In this document: one piece after another, positions 41,684 to 49,584 of the stretch
How the letters are laid out: every line of letters begins with the position of its first letter
How positions within the stretch are numbered: position 1 is the first letter of the stretch
Assembly: GCA_023433065.1 (NCBI GenBank)
Contig: JAEZET010000003.1
Coordinates: 62,001-126,000, forward strand
Length of the DNA stretch: 64,000 bases
Reading direction: 5' to 3'
DNA from: Cyanobacteria bacterium OH_CBrB_359
GTDB lineage: Bacteria; Cyanobacteriota; Vampirovibrionia; Gastranaerophilales; Gastranaerophilaceae
The notes under the pieces: model-generated
What the model was told of the DNA's origin: nothing
Seen by the model: the letters and a program-made list of their open reading frames with translations, nothing else
Database searches by the model: none
Position numbers and translations under genes: made by a program

Positions 41684-43393
41684 ATGGGAAATTTTTTTAA
41701 AAAAATCTTAGAATATATAATAAAATTTGATAAATATACATCTGACTATAAGATAAAGGGCTGTGTTGCAGAGCTTCCGTCAATTGCGTATATAAACTGG
41801 GGCGTGTATCTGGCTAATAATAATGAATATGATGAGGCCATAAAAAAACTTGAAACAGCTACTTCAATGGCACAGCAATCGCCTGCTGCGTATTTAAATT
41901 TGGGTATAATATATGCTAAAAAAAATGATTATCAGGAAGCAATAAATTATTTTAGAAAAACAATTAAACTTGATTCCCGTAATATTCAGGCTTATTCTAT
42001 GTGGTCTGCTGCTCTGGTTGAGGTTGGGGATTATAAAGATGCAGAGTATTTTTTCAAAAAAGCTCAGGCTTTAGATCCTCAAAATCACGCAATATATCTA
42101 AATTATGGAGTGGCATTAGCAAAGCATAATATTAAAGAAAAAGCCAGAGAAATGTTAAAAACATCTTTATTCTATTCTCCGGAAAATTATACTGCAGCAT
42201 TTTTACTTGGTATAGTTCAATTTGAACTGGATAAGATACAAGATGCGATTGAAAAATTTAAGTTTGTTTTAAAACTTAGCCCTGAGCATTCAGGTGCATA
42301 TTATTACCTTGGATTATGTTATTACAAGCTTGTTGATTATAATAAATCAATTGAATGTGCAAAAAAATCTCTTGAATTGAGCATTGAAAATCCTAATGTA
42401 TGCTTATTATTAGCTGAGTCTTATATGATGCTTAAGGATAAGGAAGAATCTTTAAAATATTATCAGCTTGCATATGATTATGATTTGAAAACTTCGCAAT
42501 TATATTCTTCATGGGGGTTGTCCCTTCAATCTTTTGGGGAAATCGCGGAATCTACCGAAAAATTTAATTCAGCCTTAGCTCTAAATCCTGATAATTATCA
42601 TATAATCTATCACCTAGGGGTTAACTTTATGAAAGAAGAGAAGTATGAACAAGCTCTTTCTAATTTTCGAAAAGTATTGGAAGCTTGTCCCCAGTATTCA
42701 AATGCTTTTGCCCAAATAGGCATGATTAATTACGACAAGCATAAGTATAAAGAAGCAATAGGCTATTTCTATAGAGCTATACGTGCTAACAGAAAATCAT
42801 CACATTTATATTTTTATGTTGCAAATTCATACTATCATTTGGGCAATTTTAAATCTGCTGCCGGATATTATGCAAAAACGATTGAGTATCATCCGCAGCA
42901 TTTAGAGGCATATATTAATTATACAAGTGTTTTGATGGAGACAGATAATAATAAAGAAGCATTGAGAAAAATTAGAACAGCTTATCATATTGATAAATGT
43001 TCGGTAAAAGTTAATTTTTTATATGCAATTGTTCTGATGCGGTTAAAAATGTTTAAAGAAAGTTATGAAAAATTAGAGAATGTTGTAAAGCTTAATCCTA
43101 AATTTTACAATGCAAAATTTGCTAAGGCAGAAGTATTATTCCATCTTAATAAGCCGCAGGAAGCTATAGGTATATTGCAGTCACTCCCTGAAGATTTACA
43201 TTTATCGAAGGATTTTTTATATTTATCATCAATCAACTATACAGCTCTTGCGCAACTTTCTCCTTCGAATTACAATATAAAAATGGCAATGGAGTATTGC
43301 GATAAAATCAAGGAACTTTATCCGTTAGAATATGACTGGGAAGAGACGAGAGATTATTTACAGGAAACATTAAAAACAAGCGAGAGGCATTAA
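41684..43393 (+). CDS. TPR-repeat protein
   Basis: This 569-residue protein is made of about 15 tetratricopeptide repeats of 34 residues spanning roughly residues 30-530. Repeat hallmarks are 'AYLNLGIIYAKKNDYQEAINYFRKTI' and similar units with W/G/Y/A/P at TPR positions. The first 25 residues are basic and amphipathic, without a clear signal peptide, so it is probably cytosolic. It begins three bases after the phosphatase and may scaffold the neighbouring sugar enzymes, or resemble TPR domains attached to O-GlcNAc-transferase-like proteins, although no catalytic domain is present. No specific function can be assigned. Confidence 0.88.
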   Translation: MGNFFKKILEYIIKFDKYTSDYKIKGCVAELPSIAYINWGVYLANNNEYDEAIKKLETATSMAQQSPAAYLNLGIIYAKKNDYQEAINYFRKTIKLDSRNIQAYSMWSAALVEVGDYKDAEYFFKKAQALDPQNHAIYLNYGVALAKHNIKEKAREMLKTSLFYSPENYTAAFLLGIVQFELDKIQDAIEKFKFVLKLSPEHSGAYYYLGLCYYKLVDYNKSIECAKKSLELSIENPNVCLLLAESYMMLKDKEESLKYYQLAYDYDLKTSQLYSSWGLSLQSFGEIAESTEKFNSALALNPDNYHIIYHLGVNFMKEEKYEQALSNFRKVLEACPQYSNAFAQIGMINYDKHKYKEAIGYFYRAIRANRKSSHLYFYVANSYYHLGNFKSAAGYYAKTIEYHPQHLEAYINYTSVLMETDNNKEALRKIRTAYHIDKCSVKVNFLYAIVLMRLKMFKESYEKLENVVKLNPKFYNAKFAKAEVLFHLNKPQEAIGILQSLPEDLHLSKDFLYLSSINYTALAQLSPSNYNIKMAMEYCDKIKELYPLEYDWEETRDYLQETLKTSERH

Positions 43394-43399
43394 AACAAA

Positions 43400-44659
43400 G
43401 TGGGAATAATTGTACAAAAGTTTGGCGGAACATCGGTTGCAGATGCAAAAAAAATCCATAACGTAGCTTCTGCTGTTATAAAAGAGAAGAATAAAGGAAA
43501 TGATGTTGTCGTTGTTGTTTCTGCGATGGGCCATACAACGGATTATTTGGTAAAATTAGCTAATGAAATTACTGTTAGCCCTGATTCAAGAGAAATGGAT
43601 ATGCTTCTTGCTACAGGAGAACAGGTTTCAATTGCGCTATTAACTATGGCTATACAATCTTACGGCTATAATGCAATTAGTATGAATGCCCAGCAAGTTG
43701 GTATTATAACTGAGTGTGTTCATTCAATGGCAAGAATAGTTGATGTCAAAACGGATAAATTGAATAAATATTTAAAACAAGGTAAAATTATAGTAGTGGC
43801 TGGCTTCCAGGGTGTAACTCCAGATGGGGAAATAACAACCTTGGGAAGAGGCGGCTCTGATACCTCTGCAGTCGCAATAGCAGCTGCGTTAAAAGCCGAA
43901 AGATGTGATATATATACAGACGTTGAAGGTGTTTATACTACTGACCCTAGAATTGTCGAAAAGGCCAAAAAATTAGAAACAATTTCATATGAAGAAATGT
44001 TAGAACTGGCGAGAGTGGGCGCTAACGTGTTACATCCTCGTTCTGTTGAAACAGCCAAACAGTTTGACGTTCCTATGAGAGTCAGAAGCTCTTTTAAACT
44101 GGATGATATGGGAACATTAATTATAGGAGTAAAAGATATGGAAATATATAAACCAGTTGCCGGTGTTGCCGCAGATTCATCTCAAATAAGAATTTTAATT
44201 AGCGAAGTCCCTGATTCACCCGGTAATGCAGCTAAACTATTTAGTGCTTTGGCATTGAGTAATATAAGTGTTGATATGATTATTCAGTCATACGCAAGAA
44301 GCAACAAAACTAATGATATTGCATTTACTGTCAGTGAAAAAGACTTTGAAGCTACTATGAACATTATGAATAAAGTTAAAAATGAAATGAAAGCAAGTGA
44401 TATTCTCGTGGATGAAGATATTTCAAAAATATCTATAGTAGGCGCAGGCATGGTTGACAGACCGGGTATAGCGGCTGCGATGTTTAGAGCTTTAGCTGAT
44501 GTCGGTATAAATATTAAAATGATAGCAACCAGCGAAATTAAAATAAGCTGTCTTGTTGAAAAATCTATGGAAAAAGAAGCAGTTAAAATCCTCTGCAAAG
44601 AGTTTAAATTGGAATCAGATGAGATTGCTGTAGTAAAAGGCGATTTGCCTAACCTGTAA
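43400..44659 (+). CDS. lysC: Aspartate kinase
   Basis: This 419-residue enzyme phosphorylates aspartate, the first step towards lysine, threonine, methionine and diaminopimelate. The catalytic domain shows 'VQKFGGTSVADAKKI', 'GEQVSIALL', 'TLGRGGSDTSAVA' and 'TDVEGVYTTDPRIV'. Two ACT domains (about 265-335 and 345-410, 'ISIVGAGMVDRPGIAA') would bind the feedback inhibitor. Length and layout match the monofunctional, lysine/threonine-regulated type. The GTG start lies six bases after the TPR gene; a terminator follows. Confidence 0.96.
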   Translation: MGIIVQKFGGTSVADAKKIHNVASAVIKEKNKGNDVVVVVSAMGHTTDYLVKLANEITVSPDSREMDMLLATGEQVSIALLTMAIQSYGYNAISMNAQQVGIITECVHSMARIVDVKTDKLNKYLKQGKIIVVAGFQGVTPDGEITTLGRGGSDTSAVAIAAALKAERCDIYTDVEGVYTTDPRIVEKAKKLETISYEEMLELARVGANVLHPRSVETAKQFDVPMRVRSSFKLDDMGTLIIGVKDMEIYKPVAGVAADSSQIRILISEVPDSPGNAAKLFSALALSNISVDMIIQSYARSNKTNDIAFTVSEKDFEATMNIMNKVKNEMKASDILVDEDISKISIVGAGMVDRPGIAAAMFRALADVGINIKMIATSEIKISCLVEKSMEKEAVKILCKEFKLESDEIAVVKGDLPNL

Positions 44660-44677
44660 TTTAATTTTATAATTTTT

Positions 44678-44708
44678 AAAAAGCTGCAATTTAAAAATGC
44701 AGCTTTTT
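44678..44708 (+). terminator. Intrinsic terminator after lysC, possibly bidirectional
   Basis: The stem AAAAAGCTGCA / TGCAGCTTTTT (44678-44688 with 44698-44708) has a nine-base A/T loop. Both flanks are A- or T-rich, so it can also end the opposing small gene at 44713. Confidence 0.87.
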
Positions 44709-44712
44709 AAAT

Positions 44713-45096
44713 TTAAAATAATCCGCCAAACCTTCTTACGGGTGTATATATTGTGCCGCCCGGCTTAATTTCTTTTATAAGTTTTTTGTAAGCTCTTTTT
44801 AATTCTGCGAAATTTAATCCGTATTTACCTGCGATTCTTGAGTTTTGTACTCCATTATCTGCTTTTAGCAAGTTTAGTTGGAATGTTCTATAACCTCTTG
44901 AGAGTATGCGGTTTTTATTTAGGAACAAAATATTAAAGTCGAAATTTTTCCCGTCATTTTTAAGAAAAGTCTCAAATCTATCTAATTCTGTGTGTTCTTG
45001 CTTGGATAAGTATTGGTAAACATCGCTTATGTCTACTTTTGAACCAAAACTAATATTTTTTTTATTACAGTCAGCATTGATATTTTGTATTTTCAT
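44713..45096 (-). CDS. Small hypothetical protein with N-terminal NISFG motif
   Basis: This 127-residue protein is of unrecognised family. It begins with a short polar stretch ending in 'KKNISFGSKV', continues with a charged helical region, and finishes with a basic 'YKKLIKEIKPGGTIYTPVRRFGG' tail. No membrane segment or signal peptide is visible. The same type of N-terminal motif (F-G or F-K-G after a hydrophobic residue) occurs in the HNH protein at 24 kb and the DHH protein at 25-27 kb. It stands alone between two terminator-like or promoter regions. Confidence 0.65.
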   Translation of the reverse strand: MKIQNINADCNKKNISFGSKVDISDVYQYLSKQEHTELDRFETFLKNDGKNFDFNILFLNKNRILSRGYRTFQLNLLKADNGVQNSRIAGKYGLNFAELKRAYKKLIKEIKPGGTIYTPVRRFGGLF

Positions 45097-45200
45097 TATA
45101 TTTACACCTTAAGTTTTATCATGTAGCTATATTAAAAATCGACAATAAATATTTTGCAAACAAACCGGGATTTATTAAATTATATTTACAAATTATCCAT

Positions 45201-45232
45201 AATAAGATTTATTTTCTAATGAAAATCTTATT
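45201..45232. repeat. Perfect inverted repeat over the flavodiiron-gene promoter
   Basis: AATAAGATTT (45201-45210) and AAATCTTATT (45223-45232) are exact reverse complements with a 12-base spacer. The right arm overlaps the predicted -35 box, the position of a repressor operator. The regulator is unknown. Confidence 0.7.
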
Positions 45233-45247
45233 TATTTATTTTATAAT
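45219..45247 (+). promoter_or_regulatory. Predicted promoter of the flavodiiron gene
   Basis: ATGAAA (45219-45224), a 17-base spacer and TATAAT (45242-45247). The -10 is perfect and the -35 matches four of six bases. Confidence 0.55.
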
Positions 45248-45281
45248 AGACTAGATTACAAGGTTAGGGAAGTAATTAATT

Positions 45282-46466
45282 ATGAAAATTGTCTTAATCA
45301 AAAATAATGTATTTTATTGCGGTACAAAAGATAAAGAAAGAAAATTATTTGATCAACTGGTAGAACTACCACAAGGTACGAGCTATAATTCATACCTCGT
45401 TGTTGGTAGTGAAAAAAAAGCTCTTATTGATACTACTTATCCGCCTACAATTGAAAAATTAATTGAAACGCTTGAAGAAAATGATATTAAAAACATCGAT
45501 TATATAATAGCAAACCATGGAGAACAGGACCATTCAGGAGCTTTGCCTGTTCTTTTAAAAAAATATCCTGACGTGAAAATTGTCACCAATGAAAAGTGTG
45601 CAGGCATAATCAAGGATATGCTGCATGTTGACGATGATAAGTTCATAATTATAAAAGACAATGACGAAATTTCTTTAGGGGATAAAACACTAAAATTTAT
45701 TTTTGCTCCATGGGTACATTGGCCGGATACTATGTTTACTTATTTAAAAGAAGACAAGATGCTATTTACATGTGATTTTTTAGGCGCTCATTATACAGAA
45801 TTTGATTTATTTTCTGATAATTCACCCGAACTTGAAGATGCAGCAAAAAGGTATTATGCAGAGATAATGATGCCCTTCAGGTCTTTTGTGTCAAAATACA
45901 TAAAAATCATTGACTCTATGGATGCAGATATGATTTTGCCCAGCCATGGTCCTATTTACAAAGATTGTTCATTTATTCTTGATTTATATAGAGACTGGGC
46001 AAGCGACAGAGTTGATAATCTTGTTGTAATTCCATATGTTTCTATGTATGAAAGTACAAAACTTATGGCAGAACATTTAGCTAAAAAACTCAAAGAAAAA
46101 GAAATTGAAGTTGAGCTTATTGATATAGTAAGCACCTGTCATGGCGATTTGGCAATGAAAATAGTTAGTACGGCGACAATAATACTTGCCTGTTCAATGG
46201 TTTTGGCAGGTCCTCATCCTTTAATGTTTAGTACTGCATATTTAATATCAGCATTAAGACCTAAAATGAAATTTTTTGGCATAATCGGTTCATATGGATG
46301 GGGTGGCAATCTTGCAGGAAAGCTCGAAGAAATGTTTGCACTGTTAAAGCCTGAAAAACTTGATTATGTGATTATAAAAGGTGCACCAAAAGAAGAAGAT
46401 TACAAAAAACTGGACGAGTTAGCTGAAACTATATATTTAAAACATAAAACAGCTGGTCTTTTATAG
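45282..46466 (+). CDS. FprA-family A-type flavodiiron protein
   Basis: This 394-residue protein combines a metallo-beta-lactamase-like diiron domain (about 1-250) with a flavodoxin domain (about 250-394). Diiron ligands include 'NHGEQDH' (HxExDH), 'VHWPDTMFTY' and 'TCDFLGAH', with 'LPSHGPIYK' closing the site. Flavodiiron proteins of anaerobes reduce O2 to water or NO to N2O with electrons from rubredoxin, NADH or F420. No rubredoxin domain is fused, so a separate donor is needed. An inverted repeat overlies its promoter. It is consistent with an anaerobe facing occasional oxygen. Confidence 0.92.
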   Translation: MKIVLIKNNVFYCGTKDKERKLFDQLVELPQGTSYNSYLVVGSEKKALIDTTYPPTIEKLIETLEENDIKNIDYIIANHGEQDHSGALPVLLKKYPDVKIVTNEKCAGIIKDMLHVDDDKFIIIKDNDEISLGDKTLKFIFAPWVHWPDTMFTYLKEDKMLFTCDFLGAHYTEFDLFSDNSPELEDAAKRYYAEIMMPFRSFVSKYIKIIDSMDADMILPSHGPIYKDCSFILDLYRDWASDRVDNLVVIPYVSMYESTKLMAEHLAKKLKEKEIEVELIDIVSTCHGDLAMKIVSTATIILACSMVLAGPHPLMFSTAYLISALRPKMKFFGIIGSYGWGGNLAGKLEEMFALLKPEKLDYVIIKGAPKEEDYKKLDELAETIYLKHKTAGLL

Positions 46467-47060
46467 TCAATTTTTTATATTTTGAAGCAGCTCATTGTAA
46501 ACATCTATTGTTTGTTTACAAATGGGAAGTTTACGCTTTAAAAGACTTTTAATTGTGAGTTTGTAGCATTTTAGAATTGTTTTATCAAGACTGCATGATT
46601 TTTCAAGAGTTTTGATGATTTTTTGTCTGCATTTTTCCTCACGTGTATTTCTTTCAATTTTATCAGCCAGAAAAATTATTTTTTCGAAATCTGACATATT
46701 GATTTTTCCTAAAGTATGCCATCTGATTGATGATAATATTTCCGGGTCCGTTATATTAAAGTTAACCTTCGCAATATATGCACTAACAGGAGCATGCCAA
46801 GTTTTCGGATTTATGAACTCATTTTCAAGAGCATCTTGGACTTTTGACTCAAGAAGAGCTTTAAGTTCTTCATTTGGATAACATTTTGCACAGTCGTGTA
46901 ATAATCCGGCTATAGCGGCTTTGTCAATATTTTGATTAAACTTTTTTGCAAGTTCAACGGCCATATCCATTGTTCCCAGAGAATGTAAAAATCTTTCTTC
47001 CGTCAAACATTCTTTGAGTTTTGATTTAATCTCGTCTATGTTAATGTCTGTATAATCCAT
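46467..47060 (-). CDS. yqeK: YqeK-family HD-domain hydrolase
   Basis: This 197-residue HD protein has 'HSLGTMDMAVELAKKF', 'AGLLHDCAKCYPNEEL' and 'WHAPVSAYIAK' with 'ILSSIRWHTLG', the pattern of YqeK. Characterised YqeK enzymes split diadenosine tetraphosphate symmetrically to ADP. nadD precedes and overlaps it by 20 bases, the standard nadD-yqeK pairing. rsfS does not follow. Confidence 0.93.
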   Translation of the reverse strand: MDYTDINIDEIKSKLKECLTEERFLHSLGTMDMAVELAKKFNQNIDKAAIAGLLHDCAKCYPNEELKALLESKVQDALENEFINPKTWHAPVSAYIAKVNFNITDPEILSSIRWHTLGKINMSDFEKIIFLADKIERNTREEKCRQKIIKTLEKSCSLDKTILKCYKLTIKSLLKRKLPICKQTIDVYNELLQNIKN

Positions 47061-47640
47061 TTTTAATAATATAATCAGCTGCTTCTTTTGGTACTATATC
47101 ATAAATGTCTATATTTTGGTTTATTTTTTGCCTTATTTCACTTGAAGAAACATCTAAAAAAGGCATTTTTGCGATTATGTATTCATAACCTTTTTCTTTT
47201 AACTCTTCAAGTTTTGCATTGTCAATATTGTTGTCTCGTGCAAATACAATAAATTTAACCAATTTTTTTAATTCATCACTTTTATACCAGCTTTCAATTT
47301 CCAAAAATGCATCCGTTCCGATTATGAAGCTGATTTTATTTTCAATATTATACTTTTTAATGAGTTCTAAAATTGTTAAATAAGTGTAGGATGGTGTGTT
47401 TTTTTTATATTCTATATCGCTAAATTCGAAGTATGGATAAGGTTTTATTGCCAATTTGACCATTTCTAATCTGTGTTTGGCAAGAGTTATATTATCTTCG
47501 CCGTTATTTTTGTGTGGAGGCTTAAATGCAGGTATAAAAATTATCTTGTCAAAGTCAAAATTTTCATAAACAAATTTTCCCACCTCGATATGGGCATTAT
47601 GAATAGGATTAAATGTTCCCTGATAAAGACAAAATTTCAT
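47041..47640 (-). CDS. nadD: Nicotinate-nucleotide adenylyltransferase
   Basis: This 199-residue enzyme joins nicotinate mononucleotide and ATP to deamido-NAD. Motifs are 'LYQGTFNPIHNAHIEVGKFV' (the GxFxPxHxxH signature), 'FIPAFKPPHK', 'FIIGTDAFLEIESWYK' and 'VSSSEIRQKI' (the SSTxIR-type). The start is three bases downstream of the kinase gene and the 3' end is inside yqeK. With nadA at 22 kb it represents NAD synthesis in this window. Confidence 0.96.
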   Translation of the reverse strand: MKFCLYQGTFNPIHNAHIEVGKFVYENFDFDKIIFIPAFKPPHKNNGEDNITLAKHRLEMVKLAIKPYPYFEFSDIEYKKNTPSYTYLTILELIKKYNIENKISFIIGTDAFLEIESWYKSDELKKLVKFIVFARDNNIDNAKLEELKEKGYEYIIAKMPFLDVSSSEIRQKINQNIDIYDIVPKEAADYIIKNGLYRH

Positions 47641-47642
47641 TA

Positions 47643-48518
47643 TTATACAGCCGTTTTATTACAGTGAATTGTTTGTATAAGTTTAATAAGTCTGTTTATG
47701 AAAGATTTATAGCAGCTTCTGTCTGCTTCTCCGGATAAGACTATATCAGCACATTGTTTACAGGGTCTAATATAGATATGTGCCTTTTCCGAGGCATTAT
47801 CCAGAATATTTTGTGCATTTTCACCCAGGTCTCTTTCTTTTGCTCTTATAAAAAATCTTTCTGCTTGAGTTTTTTGTGTAACGTCAACGTAGATTTTAAA
47901 ATCAAAAGCATCTTTAATGTTGTCAGTTAATGAGAACAAACCTTCTGATATTATAATTTTTGATGGAGTTGCCAGAGTAAAGTTATCATATCTTATAGCG
48001 GTTCCTGACATATCATATTTGGGAAGTAGTACTTGTTTACCCAGAAGTAATTCCTGAATGTGTTTTTTCATAAGTTCAAGTTCGATAGCCTGTGGTACAT
48101 CAAGGTCATAGTTCTTGGTAAATTTCGCAAAGCTACCTGCTGCTTTGACCATTTCAGAGCGGTCATAATAGTAGTCATCTGTATTTATTCTTGTTATTGC
48201 GTTTTCTATCTCAAATTCCTGCGCAAAGTCTTGAATAGAGGTAATAATATCATAAGCAACTGTTGATTTGCCGCTTGCGGTTTCTCCTGCTATTCCGATA
48301 GAGGCACATTTTTTTGTTGAACTTAAAATAAATGAAGCAATTTTTGGTATTACATTTTTGTCAACTTTTATGAATATAGAATCTTTTTTATTTAATTCTT
48401 CTTCAAAAATCATGTTTAAAGTTTGTTCAAGAGGAGAAAGATTACTATTAGGAGAGAAAGAATCGGCAAACGGTTTGCCTATTTCCTTTTGTGTAATTCT
48501 TGTTAATGTGGAAGTCAA
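47643..48518 (-). CDS. Uridine kinase / phosphoribulokinase-family P-loop kinase
   Basis: This 291-residue P-loop protein has Walker A 'GIAGETASGKSTVAYDI', 'INTDDYYYDRSEM', 'DVPQAIELELMKKHIQELL' and 'KIIISEGLFSL', the order of the uridine kinase family. The first 70 residues are a non-family N-terminal extension, so it is longer than typical Udk (about 210). The substrate could be uridine or another small molecule; proximity to nadD is compatible with a ribosylnicotinamide-type kinase but does not prove it. The start is TTG with GAGGA six bases upstream. Confidence 0.8.
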   Translation of the reverse strand: MTSTLTRITQKEIGKPFADSFSPNSNLSPLEQTLNMIFEEELNKKDSIFIKVDKNVIPKIASFILSSTKKCASIGIAGETASGKSTVAYDIITSIQDFAQEFEIENAITRINTDDYYYDRSEMVKAAGSFAKFTKNYDLDVPQAIELELMKKHIQELLLGKQVLLPKYDMSGTAIRYDNFTLATPSKIIISEGLFSLTDNIKDAFDFKIYVDVTQKTQAERFFIRAKERDLGENAQNILDNASEKAHIYIRPCKQCADIVLSGEADRSCYKSFINRLIKLIQTIHCNKTAV

Positions 48519-48654
48519 AACTATTCCTCAAAATTCTGTCAGCTGGATTAATAAAAAAATAACAAAATAATTATTGCCTTTTTTCTAAAATATCAAAAAT
48601 AATTATTCTTATCAATCTAAAAATAATAATCTGTAACATGTCTGCTTGGTGTAA

Positions 48655-48683
48655 TTGACTTAAAAAATAAAAACTAATATCAT
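48655..48683 (+). promoter_or_regulatory. Predicted sigma-70 promoter
   Basis: TTGACT (48655-48660), a 17-base spacer and TATCAT (48678-48683), each five of six consensus bases. It precedes the small gene at 48727 with a leader of about 37 bases. Confidence 0.68.
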
Positions 48684-48726
48684 GAAATTATAAGGTTAGT
48701 ACACACATTGAACTTGGAGAGGCTAT

Positions 48727-48990
48727 ATGCAGCTCGTACAAAAGCTGAAACAATTTGAAAAACAAATAGTATTTTTGAAATGGGGATGCTCTGAAGAATA
48801 CGGTAGAATAAACTATGTAGGATATGATTTTATTGAGTTTGAAGTCTTGGACACAGACACAATGGAATATACCGATAAGGTTCTTATAAATGCTCAATTA
48901 ATACTTGAGATTGTAGTTAAAGGCTCTGATATTTCAAGAATTATAGCGGAGTACTCAAGTACTCTTCCATCACCAATGACAGATTTATAG
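48727..48990 (+). CDS. Small protein with possible Sm-like beta-barrel
   Basis: This 87-residue protein is of unrecognised family. After an N-terminal helix (about 1-12) the alternating pattern 'QIVFLKWG..EEYGRINYVGYDFIEFEVLD' and 'DKVLINAQLILEIVV' follows the strand order of Sm/Hfq-like barrels: a first strand, a Gly before a bent second strand, an Asp-phi turn, and a final 'I.I' strand. This is pattern reading only. A good promoter and GGAGAGG ribosome site show it is a real, separately expressed gene. Confidence 0.65.
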   Translation: MQLVQKLKQFEKQIVFLKWGCSEEYGRINYVGYDFIEFEVLDTDTMEYTDKVLINAQLILEIVVKGSDISRIIAEYSSTLPSPMTDL

Positions 48991-49032
48991 GCTTGTATCA
49001 TTCACTTTTAATTATTGTTGTAAAATATAACA

Positions 49033-49584
49033 ATGACTGAAAAACAAAAAATGCTATCAGGTAAATTATATAATTCTTTAGACTCTGAGCTTGTAGGCTT
49101 GAGACAAAAGGCCAGATTGTTATTGGAAGAATTTAATAATTCAAGTGTTTTGGACAATAAAAAGCGTTTACTTATAATAAAAAAATTATTTGCTAAGATA
49201 GGTTCTAAAATTCATATTGAGCCGCCTTTTTACTGTGATTATGGCTTTAATATTGAATTTGGAAATGATGTATATTTAAACTATAACTGTATATTTTTAG
49301 ATGTATGTAAAATTACAGTTGGGAGTAATGTACTTTTTGCCCCCGGCGTCCAAGTATTAACAGCGTCACACCCTCTTGATTCTGAAACTCGTATTAATGG
49401 ATTAGAATATGGAAAGCCTGTTTCTATAGGTGATAATTGTTGGATTGGGGCAGGTGCAATAATTTTACCGGGTGTTACTATTGGCATCAATACAGTTATT
49501 GGTGCAGGAAGTGTTGTCACAAAAGATATACCCGATAATACTTTGGCTGTTGGGAATCCATGTAAGTTAATAAAAAACTTATAG
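49033..49584 (+). CDS. Maltose/galactoside O-acetyltransferase-family protein
   Basis: This 183-residue left-handed beta-helix acetyltransferase has the N-terminal Mac domain 'TEKQKMLSGKLYNSLDSELVGLRQKA', then hexapeptide repeats including 'IEFGNDVYLNYNCIFLD', 'TASHPLD' (catalytic His) and 'IGDNCWIGAGAIILPGVTIG'. It moves acetyl from CoA to a sugar hydroxyl, acting as a trimer. The sugar is unknown. The 3' end touches pheT, which is convergent. Confidence 0.92.
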   Translation: MTEKQKMLSGKLYNSLDSELVGLRQKARLLLEEFNNSSVLDNKKRLLIIKKLFAKIGSKIHIEPPFYCDYGFNIEFGNDVYLNYNCIFLDVCKITVGSNVLFAPGVQVLTASHPLDSETRINGLEYGKPVSIGDNCWIGAGAIILPGVTIGINTVIGAGSVVTKDIPDNTLAVGNPCKLIKNL

